Shown here piece by piece: positions 1-5,951 of a stretch of DNA of 6,015 bases. This stretch comes from JAZLIT01 sp045617525 (lineage in GTDB: Bacteria > Bacillota > Bacilli > Bacillales_A > Planococcaceae): positions 1-6,015 of the forward strand of contig JAZLIT010000200.1 of NCBI GenBank assembly GCA_045617525.1, written 5' to 3'. The translations under genes were made by a program, and so were the position numbers. The stretch's first letter is position 1; each line of letters begins with the position of its first letter. Under the pieces are notes generated by a model. It searched no databases, was not told where the DNA came from, and saw only the letters and a program-made list of their open reading frames with translations.

Positions 1-575
1 TTTTTGACATTTAAGGCGTTCTTTTTATTATATATAATTGTTATTTTCTTCATTTTTCGCATATGAAATAGAATTTTAATGATTAGTACGAGCCATGCAA
101 TTTCAAGTTCTAAATAGGTGATAATAGCGACATTACTCTCCATATTTTGAAGGAATGGCATCACGATGACGATTGCTGCGAACAAAATGAAGCATTGATT
201 GCGCTTTCGCCTATGTGTTTCCTGATGCACACTAATTACACATAGATTTTGTAGTATATTAAATAGCGCTACAAAAAAGAAGCATTGCAGCAGGGGGGTT
301 AAAGCTAATTGCATTAATGTGAATTCACCTACAATAACCCCAGTTGGCTCATTGGTTAGCTGCGCCAAATAATAGAATAACAAAACTAGCGTTGCGAGAA
401 GTATACCTGACTTTTCTTTCACCTGTTCAGGTAAGGTCATGACGCCAATTAATAGTAGCAAAACACCGATTGCTGGCAACCCACCTGTAAAAAGCATCAA
501 AATGTAATACGTGAACAGTCCGAAACTTATAAAGCGAAATCCACGCTGCAGCCTTTGTACATCATTTTTTGTCAT
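1..575 (-). CDS. Multi-pass membrane protein, third gene of the sigma operon (partial, 3' end outside window)
   Basis: The frame is open for 191 codons from the ATG at 575 to the left edge with no stop, so the C-terminus lies outside the window. A ribosome binding site GAGGTGA (581-587) sits 5 bases before the ATG. The ATG lies inside the end of the upstream gene (14-base overlap, ATGACAAAAAATGA), which suggests translational coupling. The product is very hydrophobic, with about six likely membrane segments near residues 14-30, 33-48, 57-74, 86-113, 128-144 and 149-171. A basic loop (HRRKRN, 121-126) and a basic tail (HMRKMKK, 171-177) should face the cytoplasm. The lysine-rich tail suggests the protein ends soon after the edge. 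I recognise no family. In Bacillus sigM-yhdL-yhdK a small third membrane protein assists the anti-sigma factor, so a partner role here is possible, but that rests on gene position only. Confidence 0.8.
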   Translation of the reverse strand, partial: MTKNDVQRLQRGFRFISFGLFTYYILMLFTGGLPAIGVLLLLIGVMTLPEQVKEKSGILLATLVLLFYYLAQLTNEPTGVIVGEFTLMQLALTPLLQCFFFVALFNILQNLCVISVHQETHRRKRNQCFILFAAIVIVMPFLQNMESNVAIITYLELEIAWLVLIIKILFHMRKMKKITIIYNKKNALNVK

Positions 576-1734
576 TTTGTTCACCTCGCTGCTTATCAAG
601 TATTGCCTGCATATCTAAATCTTCCATAGACGGCGTTATATATAGTGACATTATGGGAAGTTCATCCGTTTCATTAATTAAATTGATGTTTCCATAATAC
701 ATGGATGACATATCCTGCTCATGTAATTCCGACAATACAATATCACCAGCAGCTAACTGCGTTGGCAAACCGTTGATAGGCGCAGTAGGATCATTAGAAA
801 AAATGACCTCATCATTCACTCGAATTGTCATAACGGATTTACCTTTCAACACATTTGGGATTATAAGTTCTTTTGCATAAAAATCCTCATCTAATTTTAT
901 GATATCAGTATTCATGCCAGAATTAGAGCCTGACCCTTGTAAGAATGTGGATTTAACAAAATTGGATTCGTCTTGAAAATGGATTTCTTCAATTTTGACA
1001 GGCCTTGTAGAGCCATCAGAAAAGGTTACGGAAATGTCTGTGATTGTAGTATCTTTTAATTGTTCTAAATCTTCACCCTCGATACTCAAAGTAACGCTTC
1101 GTAATTCATGATGACTAGACTCGCCGATGCGATTGAAAAGTAGTTGATTTTTTATCGTATACCACCCATCCATGGACTGAATTGTTAGTTCGTTATTAAA
1201 GGTAATAGATTGAACGTAGCGCTTATCATGAATGTTCATTACATAATAATAGGGGAATAAAATATTGTTATAAAAAATACTATTATGGGAAATAGGTAAT
1301 ACCTCTGGATACAGTAGCTGCTGTGACTCTTTATAGGCAGTATTCCAGGTAATACTTAGGCAGGCGAACAACCCAATCACGAGCCACTTTAAGTGCAACA
1401 TGCGGTATTTGCGTAAGAAATACACGCCAATCAATAATATCAACGTAATTCCAATGGCGATCGTAAATGCAATATGAAGTCCGAGCGCGTCAGAAATACC
1501 TGTATTTGCCACCGTTTGCCCCTGACCAAAGCCATTCGTTAATGCGTTAAACACGAAGAAAAGGGTAGCCGCGGAAACGATAACCATTGCAAAAATAGGC
1601 CCCCAATTACGCTTCTTTTTTGGCCGATCCATCGAGAGTTCAAGTTCACGCTTTGCGCGTTCAATCCCATCTATCGAACGAGTATGCAATTCACGTGGAA
1701 TATCAATTCCATTAAGCTCCTCCTTTAAACTCAT
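562..1734 (-). CDS. Probable membrane-bound anti-sigma factor (three membrane segments, large outside domain)
   Basis: This 390-residue protein is encoded directly after an ECF sigma factor and overlaps it by 23 bases, the usual place for the cognate anti-sigma factor. The ATG at 1734 follows AGAGGAGG (1741-1748) with a 6-base gap, a very strong site that lies inside the end of the sigma gene. The cytoplasmic N-terminus (about residues 1-43) has the pattern IDIPRELHTRSIDGIERAK, like the short N-terminal stretch of several Bacillus anti-sigma proteins, and would be the sigma-binding part. Membrane segments are likely at about 45-63, 87-107 and 116-133. The basic stretches KKKR (39-42) and RKYRMLHLK (108-116) place the N-terminus inside and residues 134-390 outside. 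The outside domain looks beta-rich and I recognise no fold in it. Most anti-sigma factors of ECF sigmas have one membrane segment, so three is unusual. Function is inferred from context and N-terminal pattern; direct sequence evidence for sigma binding is weak. Confidence 0.7.
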   Translation of the reverse strand: MSLKEELNGIDIPRELHTRSIDGIERAKRELELSMDRPKKKRNWGPIFAMVIVSAATLFFVFNALTNGFGQGQTVANTGISDALGLHIAFTIAIGITLILLIGVYFLRKYRMLHLKWLVIGLFACLSITWNTAYKESQQLLYPEVLPISHNSIFYNNILFPYYYVMNIHDKRYVQSITFNNELTIQSMDGWYTIKNQLLFNRIGESSHHELRSVTLSIEGEDLEQLKDTTITDISVTFSDGSTRPVKIEEIHFQDESNFVKSTFLQGSGSNSGMNTDIIKLDEDFYAKELIIPNVLKGKSVMTIRVNDEVIFSNDPTAPINGLPTQLAAGDIVLSELHEQDMSSMYYGNINLINETDELPIMSLYITPSMEDLDMQAILDKQRGEQNDKK

Positions 1735-2242
1735 TGGTATCCTCCTCTCTAAATGCCGCTTTTAACTTGCCAAGTGCGCGGTAATAAATCGTCTTCGTCG
1801 AGCCAAGTTTATAATCTAGCAACTTGGCAATTTGCTGCAACGTCATATCCTCGTAAATTTTCAAATAGACAACCTGTTTTTCCTGCGGCGTTAAATACGT
1901 CATTATCGCGTCTAGTGTTACTCTAACATCTGTATTAAACGCTGTATCTTCAAGTGTAGTTCGGTCATCCAGTTCCTCATATGTATAGCGTTTCTTCAGT
2001 AAGTCGTTAGTGGCATTTAGTAAAATTCGAATAAGCCATGTCTTAAAAAATTCAGGCTGTTTTAATGACCTTATATATTTAAATGAACGATAGGCAGTCT
2101 CTTGCACCAAGTCGAGTGAATCCTCGTGATTGCCGACTTGCACATATGCGAGCTTATATAGTTCAACCTCATACACTGAAAATACAGTTGCATAAGCATC
2201 TGCGTCGCCAGCTTGTGCAAGAAGAATATGCTTTTTCTCCAC
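1712..2242 (-). CDS. ECF-type RNA polymerase sigma factor (sigma-70 family)
   Basis: This protein of about 176 residues matches the ECF sigma plan of regions 2 and 4 only. Region 2 covers about residues 16-86 (numbered from the GTG start), with the helix containing DSLDLVQETAYRSF (41-54) and the promoter-melting stretch FKTWLIRILLNATNDLLKKR (66-85). Region 4 covers about 107-162, starting LTPQEKQVVYLKIYEDMTL and holding the helix-turn-helix at roughly 133-157. The turn reads DYKLGSTKTIYYRAL instead of the common GTVKSRL form, but its position is right. The frame is open back to a TTG at 2263. I chose the GTG at 2242 because GAGAGGTGA (2248-2256) lies just before it. The product would direct RNA polymerase to envelope-stress or similar promoters and be held by the downstream membrane protein. 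Closest known style is the SigV/SigM kind of Bacillus; the exact class cannot be fixed here. Confidence 0.92.
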   Translation of the reverse strand: MEKKHILLAQAGDADAYATVFSVYEVELYKLAYVQVGNHEDSLDLVQETAYRSFKYIRSLKQPEFFKTWLIRILLNATNDLLKKRYTYEELDDRTTLEDTAFNTDVRVTLDAIMTYLTPQEKQVVYLKIYEDMTLQQIAKLLDYKLGSTKTIYYRALGKLKAAFREEDTNEFKGGA

Positions 2243-2247
2243 TGAAA

Positions 2248-2256
2248 TCACCTCTC
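2248..2256 (-). promoter_or_regulatory. Ribosome binding site that decides the sigma factor start
   Basis: The minus strand reads GAGAGGTGA, five bases before the GTG at 2242. The same bases lie inside the frame if translation began at the upstream TTG (2263), and that TTG has no good ribosome binding site before it. The GTG start is therefore preferred, which shortens the protein from 183 to 176 residues. Confidence 0.75.
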
Positions 2257-2300
2257 TATACAATTAGACTATAATTTTCTGAATTTAGCTTTTTTTTCTT

Positions 2301-2348
2301 CAAAAAAATAAAAATCTCCATTTACGCATGATACGCAAATGGAGATTT
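2301..2348 (-). terminator. Rho-independent terminator of the SulP gene
   Basis: A perfect 12-base inverted repeat pairs AAATCTCCATTT (2312-2323) with AAATGGAGATTT (2337-2348). The inner bases add about four more pairs (two of them G-U), leaving a 5-base loop. On the minus strand the stem is followed by TTATTTTTTTG, a good U-tract. It begins four bases after the SulP stop codon. There is no U-tract on the plus-strand side, so it acts leftward only. It separates the transporter from the sigma operon, which starts about 60 bases further on. Confidence 0.93.
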
Positions 2349-2352
2349 CGTG

Positions 2353-3780
2353 TTATAAAGCTTTATTACCAGTAATACGTTCAATAACCGTTTCACTTTT
2401 CGCATTCATATTAATAAATTGAATCGGTACATTTTTCATTTCAAATTGTTTCTTTAATTTGACTAGCGCCAGCACCGCGGATTCATCCCACACCTGGCTA
2501 TTGGCTAAATCAATTGTAAGGGAGGCAGGGCGGTCGATTTTCTTGAAAGAACGCATTAAGCTTTCCGTAGAGGCAAAGAATAGCTGTCCATCCACAGCGT
2601 AAATCCCATTTTCCTCAGAAATACGAATTTGCGCAATTTTAGCCACGAAAAACATAGCACTCACAAGTATACCGGCAACAACGCCAATCGCTAAATTATG
2701 CGTATACAGGACAAGGCCAACTGTTAATAGCATGACAAACACATCCTGCTTCGGCGCAGTCACTACATACTTAAACGAATTCCAATCGAATTGTTTAATA
2801 CAAACAACGACCATTACACCTGCAAGCACAGGCATTGGAATCTGCACCACGTAATCACCAAGTACAATTATTAAAAACATTAAAAAGGCCCCGGCCACGA
2901 ATGTCGATAAACGACCACACGCCCCTGATACGACATTAATAATCGATTGCCCAATCATTGCACAACCAGCCATACCACCTAAGAAACCATTTAAAATATT
3001 GGCAAATCCTTGACCACGAGCTTCTACATCTTTATCGCTCTCACTATCTGTCATTTCATCCAGCAGTTGCGCGGTCATTAACGACTCCATCAATCCAACA
3101 ATCGCCAACGCAATTGAATAGGGAAGGATGATTTGCAACGTTTCTAGATTTAATGGAATATCCGGCAGTAAGAATGTAGGTAACGTCGTCGTTATTGTCC
3201 CCATATCGCCAACAGAACTAATATTAAAGCCACTGTAGATTACGACCGCCGTTAATAGTACAACGGTAATTAATGGGGAGGGAATTCCTTTTAAAAAGCG
3301 TGGAATCAAGTAAATTAACCCTACTGTTAAGAGTAGGAACAACCACGTCATCCCATTACCGCCAATGAAATGCGGCGTTTGTGCGATAAATACAAGCAGG
3401 GCAAGTGAATTCACAAAGCCTAGCATAACCGCATTTGGAATGAACTTCATTAAGCGTGAAACCTTAATGAAGCCAAAAAGGATTTGAATAACACCCGTTA
3501 AAATTGTTGCAGCAAGTAAATATTGCAATCCGTGATCCTTTACGAGCGACACAATGACAAGCGCCATTGCCCCAGTTGCCGCTGAAATCATCGCAGGGCG
3601 ACCACCCACAAAGCTGATCGTTACCGCGATCACGAATGAAGCATAAAGCCCGACCATTGGGTCAACGCCCGCTAAGATAGAGAATGCAATTGCTTCTGGA
3701 ATAAGTGCTAATGCGACCACTAAACCGGCTAATATATCGCCTCGAATATTGCCAAACCACTGTTGTTTATATGTTTTCAT
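2353..3780 (-). CDS. SulP-family inorganic anion transporter with STAS domain
   Basis: This 475-residue inner-membrane transporter belongs to the SulP (SLC26-like) family, which moves sulfate, bicarbonate or related anions, often with sodium or protons. The family signature is clear near the N-terminus: ALALIPEAIAFSILAGVDP (23-41) followed by VGLYASF. A second conserved block covers residues 257-297 (QGFANILNGFLGG, IGQSIINVVSGA, GRLSTFVAG). Ten or more hydrophobic segments fill residues 15-380. A compact cytoplasmic STAS domain covers about 392-475, with DLANSQVWDESAVLAL at the position of the usual Asp/Ser switch region. Length and layout match the short Bacillus type such as YbaR rather than the long animal proteins. 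The ATG at 3780 follows AGAGGAG (3789-3795) with an 8-base gap. The gene appears monocistronic: it has its own terminator and a divergent neighbour. The substrate cannot be told from sequence; sulfate and bicarbonate are both open. Confidence 0.94.
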   Translation of the reverse strand: MKTYKQQWFGNIRGDILAGLVVALALIPEAIAFSILAGVDPMVGLYASFVIAVTISFVGGRPAMISAATGAMALVIVSLVKDHGLQYLLAATILTGVIQILFGFIKVSRLMKFIPNAVMLGFVNSLALLVFIAQTPHFIGGNGMTWLFLLLTVGLIYLIPRFLKGIPSPLITVVLLTAVVIYSGFNISSVGDMGTITTTLPTFLLPDIPLNLETLQIILPYSIALAIVGLMESLMTAQLLDEMTDSESDKDVEARGQGFANILNGFLGGMAGCAMIGQSIINVVSGACGRLSTFVAGAFLMFLIIVLGDYVVQIPMPVLAGVMVVVCIKQFDWNSFKYVVTAPKQDVFVMLLTVGLVLYTHNLAIGVVAGILVSAMFFVAKIAQIRISEENGIYAVDGQLFFASTESLMRSFKKIDRPASLTIDLANSQVWDESAVLALVKLKKQFEMKNVPIQFINMNAKSETVIERITGNKAL

Positions 3781-3812
3781 ATGTAATGCTCCTCTAAAAT
3801 AAATCTTTCTCT

Positions 3813-3841
3813 ATATTAGCACGTTCGTTAAAAAATTTAAA
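3813..3841 (-). promoter_or_regulatory. Candidate promoter of the SulP gene
   Basis: On the minus strand a -10-like TAATAT (3813-3818) lies 17 bases downstream of TTTAAA (3836-3841), which matches the -35 consensus at four of six bases. Transcription would start about 25-30 bases before the ribosome binding site. The region is very A/T-rich, so chance matches are common and this is only a candidate. Confidence 0.4.
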
Positions 3842-3843
3842 TT

Positions 3844-3912
3844 TATTTTGAATAAACAATTTTGTAGGTAATTCGTGTGTGAAAAAATTAATTATTCAGT
3901 ATTTTGAATAAT
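3844..3912. repeat. Twice-repeated 12-base palindromic element in the divergent control region
   Basis: The 12-mer TATTTTGAATAA occurs exactly at 3844-3855 and again at 3900-3911. Each copy has a near-palindromic core (TATT-TTG-AATA). The second lies in a longer perfect inverted repeat, ATTATTCA (3891-3898) with TGAATAAT (3905-3912). The first copy abuts the candidate -35 of the SulP promoter, and the second overlaps the candidate -35 region of the GTPase promoter. This arrangement would suit a dimeric regulator controlling both genes. No known regulator's site is recognised, and the A/T richness raises the odds of coincidence. Confidence 0.45.
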
Positions 3913-3928
3913 GCGCAATGAGTATAAT
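3900..3928 (+). promoter_or_regulatory. Candidate promoter of the dynamin-like GTPase gene
   Basis: A perfect -10 box TATAAT (3923-3928) is preceded at a 17-base spacing by TATTTT (3900-3905), a weak -35. A better -35-like TTGAAT is only 13 bases away. The promoter may therefore be weak or activator-dependent. Transcription would begin near 3935, giving an untranslated leader of about 100 bases that includes the short ORF at 3958. Confidence 0.5.
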
Positions 3929-3957
3929 TAAGTATTTTTGCAATTTTAGGAGTGTAT

Positions 3958-4011
3958 ATGGATGCATTTAAAAATTTTTGGAAAAAGAATACAATAAGTA
4001 ATAATACATAA
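3958..4011 (+). CDS. Possible 17-residue leader peptide before the GTPase gene
   Basis: A short frame starts at ATG 3958, five bases after a good ribosome binding site AGGAG (3948-3952), and ends with TAA at 4009-4011. The product would be MDAFKNFWKKNTISNNT, with an amphipathic, basic, aromatic first half. It lies between the candidate promoter and the GTPase start, with 23 bases from its stop to the GTG. It could be a translated leader, a small peptide, the remnant of a decayed gene, or chance. The ribosome binding site with correct spacing is the only positive evidence. Confidence 0.3.
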   Translation: MDAFKNFWKKNTISNNT

Positions 4012-4034
4012 TAGTTAGAAGTGAGGAATTTAAC

Positions 4035-5858
4035 GTGCTAAATGAAGCCCATATGGAAAGGGAATTGCTTCCGCCATTAATTGAACGATTTAAAACACTT
4101 GAAAGCATTTTATCGACGAATAGTTACATACAGGATATAACAAGAAGACTTAATCGAGTAATTGAAGATGCTACTTCTCATGTCCAAATCCTTGTTCTAG
4201 GTAAGGAAAGAGTAGGTAAGACAAGTATCATCAACGGTTTACTAGGGCGTGAACTTTTACCTTCATCGGTTGAAAATCCTACGGAAGTCAATACATTTAT
4301 TAAATACGGTGAACAAGAGCATATAGAAGCTGTATTTTATAATGGTTACGTGGCTCAGTTTGAACTAAATAAAATTGATTTACTTGTTAATTCACACGTT
4401 GAATTAGCAGAAATTATCCGTGAACCGATTGACCATATTATCATTTACATAAAACATGATTTATTGAAAATGATTACATTAGTCGATACGACAGCACTTG
4501 AACTTATAGATAATGAAACTGCTTATTTTTCCGATCAATTAATTAACCGCGTAGATGAAATTTTTTGGGTGATTCGTGGGAATTCACCTGCTACTGAAGA
4601 CGAGCTTAAGCTCCTTAAAAAAATTGCGAGTCGTAACATCAAACCTTATTTCATCGTTAATGCCATAGACGAATGCGAACAAGGGATTGACACGTTTATT
4701 TCTATGGAACGTGCTCGATATGGTAACTATATTTCTGATATTATCGGCGTTTCTGCAAAGCAGGCACTTGTAGCACGAAAGACAAATAATACACAGCAAT
4801 TAATAGACTCGCGCTATACGACATTCACACAACTGATTCAAACCATCGCAAAAAATAGTGATAAAAAAGATATACACTCGGTCCAACAGCTAGGGGATTG
4901 GTTACATCGTCTACGTAAAGAAATCGAAAATATTCCTGTGCGTGAACCGTATATATCGGCGCTTGAAAAAGTCGAAAAACATAATGCTGAAGCTATGCTA
5001 GAATCTACGCGAGAGCAACGCGACTTAGCTATCGTTAAAATCTATGAATTAGAGTATGAGCAAATTTCACAAAGTTTTAAGGCAGTTCAAACTTTGTATC
5101 AGCTACTTCAAATCTTATCGGCAGAGCTATACTTACGAGATGAGGAAACAGAACAATTTGAAGAGTTAGCCACAATTTACCAACAGCATGTTCGTGCATA
5201 TCGAAATCTTCATAGTGAATATGAAGCGCATTTTGGTGTCATTCAAAAAAGTATCAAAAAGCATGAACTTATAAATGATGAACTTCATATTACATTAGAT
5301 AAAAAAATTAATATTTTACAGGCTAAAGATAAAATTTTTCTTCTAAACGAAAAACAAAAAGCACTTTCTACTAGCTTGGAAATCATAAAGGACTACGAGA
5401 TAAAGGTTAGTCAGCAAATTTACAGCGTACAAAATCGCCTAATGCAATTGATAACTAAGAGATTAAAGAACATCATTCATCAAATAGGCCAGTTAAACAA
5501 TCAGCGGAAATCCGATATCGATACTATTATTTCGTATTCTAATAAGTTAAGTGAGTTTAGCTGTGTGACTGATGCACAAACGTTCCTAACAAATGCAATT
5601 AAACCTTATATTGAAAGTGATCAATTCAATATAGAAAAAGCACAAAAACAGCAAATGATTCATACAATTGATTTAATTTGTGGAATTAATTTACAACACA
5701 CAAAAATCTCCACTGATTTCGAAGATGAAAAAGAGCAAGTTAAACCTATTTTTGTAGATTTCGAGGAAAAGTATAAGTTGTATGCGCTCCGTTTAACCGA
5801 AAAGGATGTACTTTCTGTCGTACCAGACTTACCGGCGATTGTTGTTCAAAAAGATTAA
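4035..5858 (+). CDS. Dynamin-like large GTPase
   Basis: This 607-residue protein has an N-terminal GTPase domain (about residues 48-275) and a long helical C-terminal part (about 285-590), the general plan of bacterial dynamin-like proteins. The P-loop is GKERVGKTS (G56, G61, K62, T63). The G2 threonine is probably T83 in ENPTEVNTF, as in the PT pattern of dynamins. The G3 site is VDTTA (D151), where dynamins normally have DTPG. The G4 site is VNAID (N209, D212), lacking the usual lysine. SAK at 240-242 fits G5. The helical part has coiled-coil-like stretches and no clear membrane segment, so any membrane contact would be peripheral. Dynamin-like proteins remodel or tether membranes, and some bacterial ones act in stress or phage tolerance; the role here is unknown. 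The GTG at 4035 is chosen because AGTGAGGA ends 7 bases before it. The gene stands alone on its strand. It appears more A/T-rich than the transporter gene, and no terminator is visible before the intron. Confidence 0.82.
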   Translation: MLNEAHMERELLPPLIERFKTLESILSTNSYIQDITRRLNRVIEDATSHVQILVLGKERVGKTSIINGLLGRELLPSSVENPTEVNTFIKYGEQEHIEAVFYNGYVAQFELNKIDLLVNSHVELAEIIREPIDHIIIYIKHDLLKMITLVDTTALELIDNETAYFSDQLINRVDEIFWVIRGNSPATEDELKLLKKIASRNIKPYFIVNAIDECEQGIDTFISMERARYGNYISDIIGVSAKQALVARKTNNTQQLIDSRYTTFTQLIQTIAKNSDKKDIHSVQQLGDWLHRLRKEIENIPVREPYISALEKVEKHNAEAMLESTREQRDLAIVKIYELEYEQISQSFKAVQTLYQLLQILSAELYLRDEETEQFEELATIYQQHVRAYRNLHSEYEAHFGVIQKSIKKHELINDELHITLDKKINILQAKDKIFLLNEKQKALSTSLEIIKDYEIKVSQQIYSVQNRLMQLITKRLKNIIHQIGQLNNQRKSDIDTIISYSNKLSEFSCVTDAQTFLTNAIKPYIESDQFNIEKAQKQQMIHTIDLICGINLQHTKISTDFEDEKEQVKPIFVDFEEKYKLYALRLTEKDVLSVVPDLPAIVVQKD

Positions 5859-5880
5859 GGGAAATCTACATATCAAAATC

Positions 5881-5947
5881 GAGTAGGAGGGAGTGATTAA
5901 CTCCCGACCTCTCACACCACCGTACATACGGATCCGTATACGGCGGT
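5881..5947 (-). ncRNA. Group II intron domains V and VI (catalytic hairpin and branch-point hairpin)
   Basis: Domain V (5947-5916) folds as a 9-pair lower stem, ACCGCCGTA with TACGGTGGT. It has a G-U wobble at the middle of the CGC triad (G5944 with T5919), a two-base bulge (5926-5925), and a 4-pair upper stem capped by GATC. Domain VI (5913-5881) pairs GAG with CTC, AGG with CCT and GGGAG with CTCCC around the loop TTAATCA. A single unpaired A (5884) bulges between the two outer stem parts, as expected of the branch-point adenosine. The domains are separated by only two bases. I derived the fold by hand and it contains all the expected landmarks. The GATC loop is not a GNRA tetraloop, which is a small oddity. 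Confidence 0.9.
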
Positions 5948-5951
5948 TCAA

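Noticed and set aside
1671..1723. Second AAAGGAGG followed six bases later by an out-of-frame ATG just inside the anti-sigma gene
   Set aside because: It would encode only 13 residues (MELIFHVNCILVR) in another frame. The upstream AGAGGAGG with the ATG at 1734 gives the full conserved-looking N-terminus, so the inner site is probably incidental.
2243..2263. TTG start for the sigma factor, adding seven residues
   Set aside because: The seven added codons contain the GAGAGGTGA ribosome binding site of the GTG at 2242, and the TTG has no good site of its own.
2083..2274. Plus-strand open frame of 63 codons opposite the sigma factor gene
   Set aside because: It lies mostly antisense to a well-supported sigma factor, resembles no known protein, and shows no ribosome binding evidence. 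It is a shadow of the real gene.
3781..4034. CRISPR, tRNA or riboswitch in the divergent intergenic region
   Set aside because: There is no regularly spaced repeat array, no tRNA-like cloverleaf, and no G/C-rich conserved aptamer pattern. Only the A/T-rich palindromes, candidate promoters and short ORF can be supported.
4584..4799. Minus-strand open frame of 71 codons inside the GTPase gene
   Set aside because: It lies wholly antisense to the GTPase domain, and its cysteine-rich, low-information product looks like chance translation.
5889..5905. GGGAG/CTCCC hairpin read as a terminator for the GTPase gene
   Set aside because: On the plus strand no U-tract follows it, and the bases are fully explained as domain VI of the group II intron on the minus strand.
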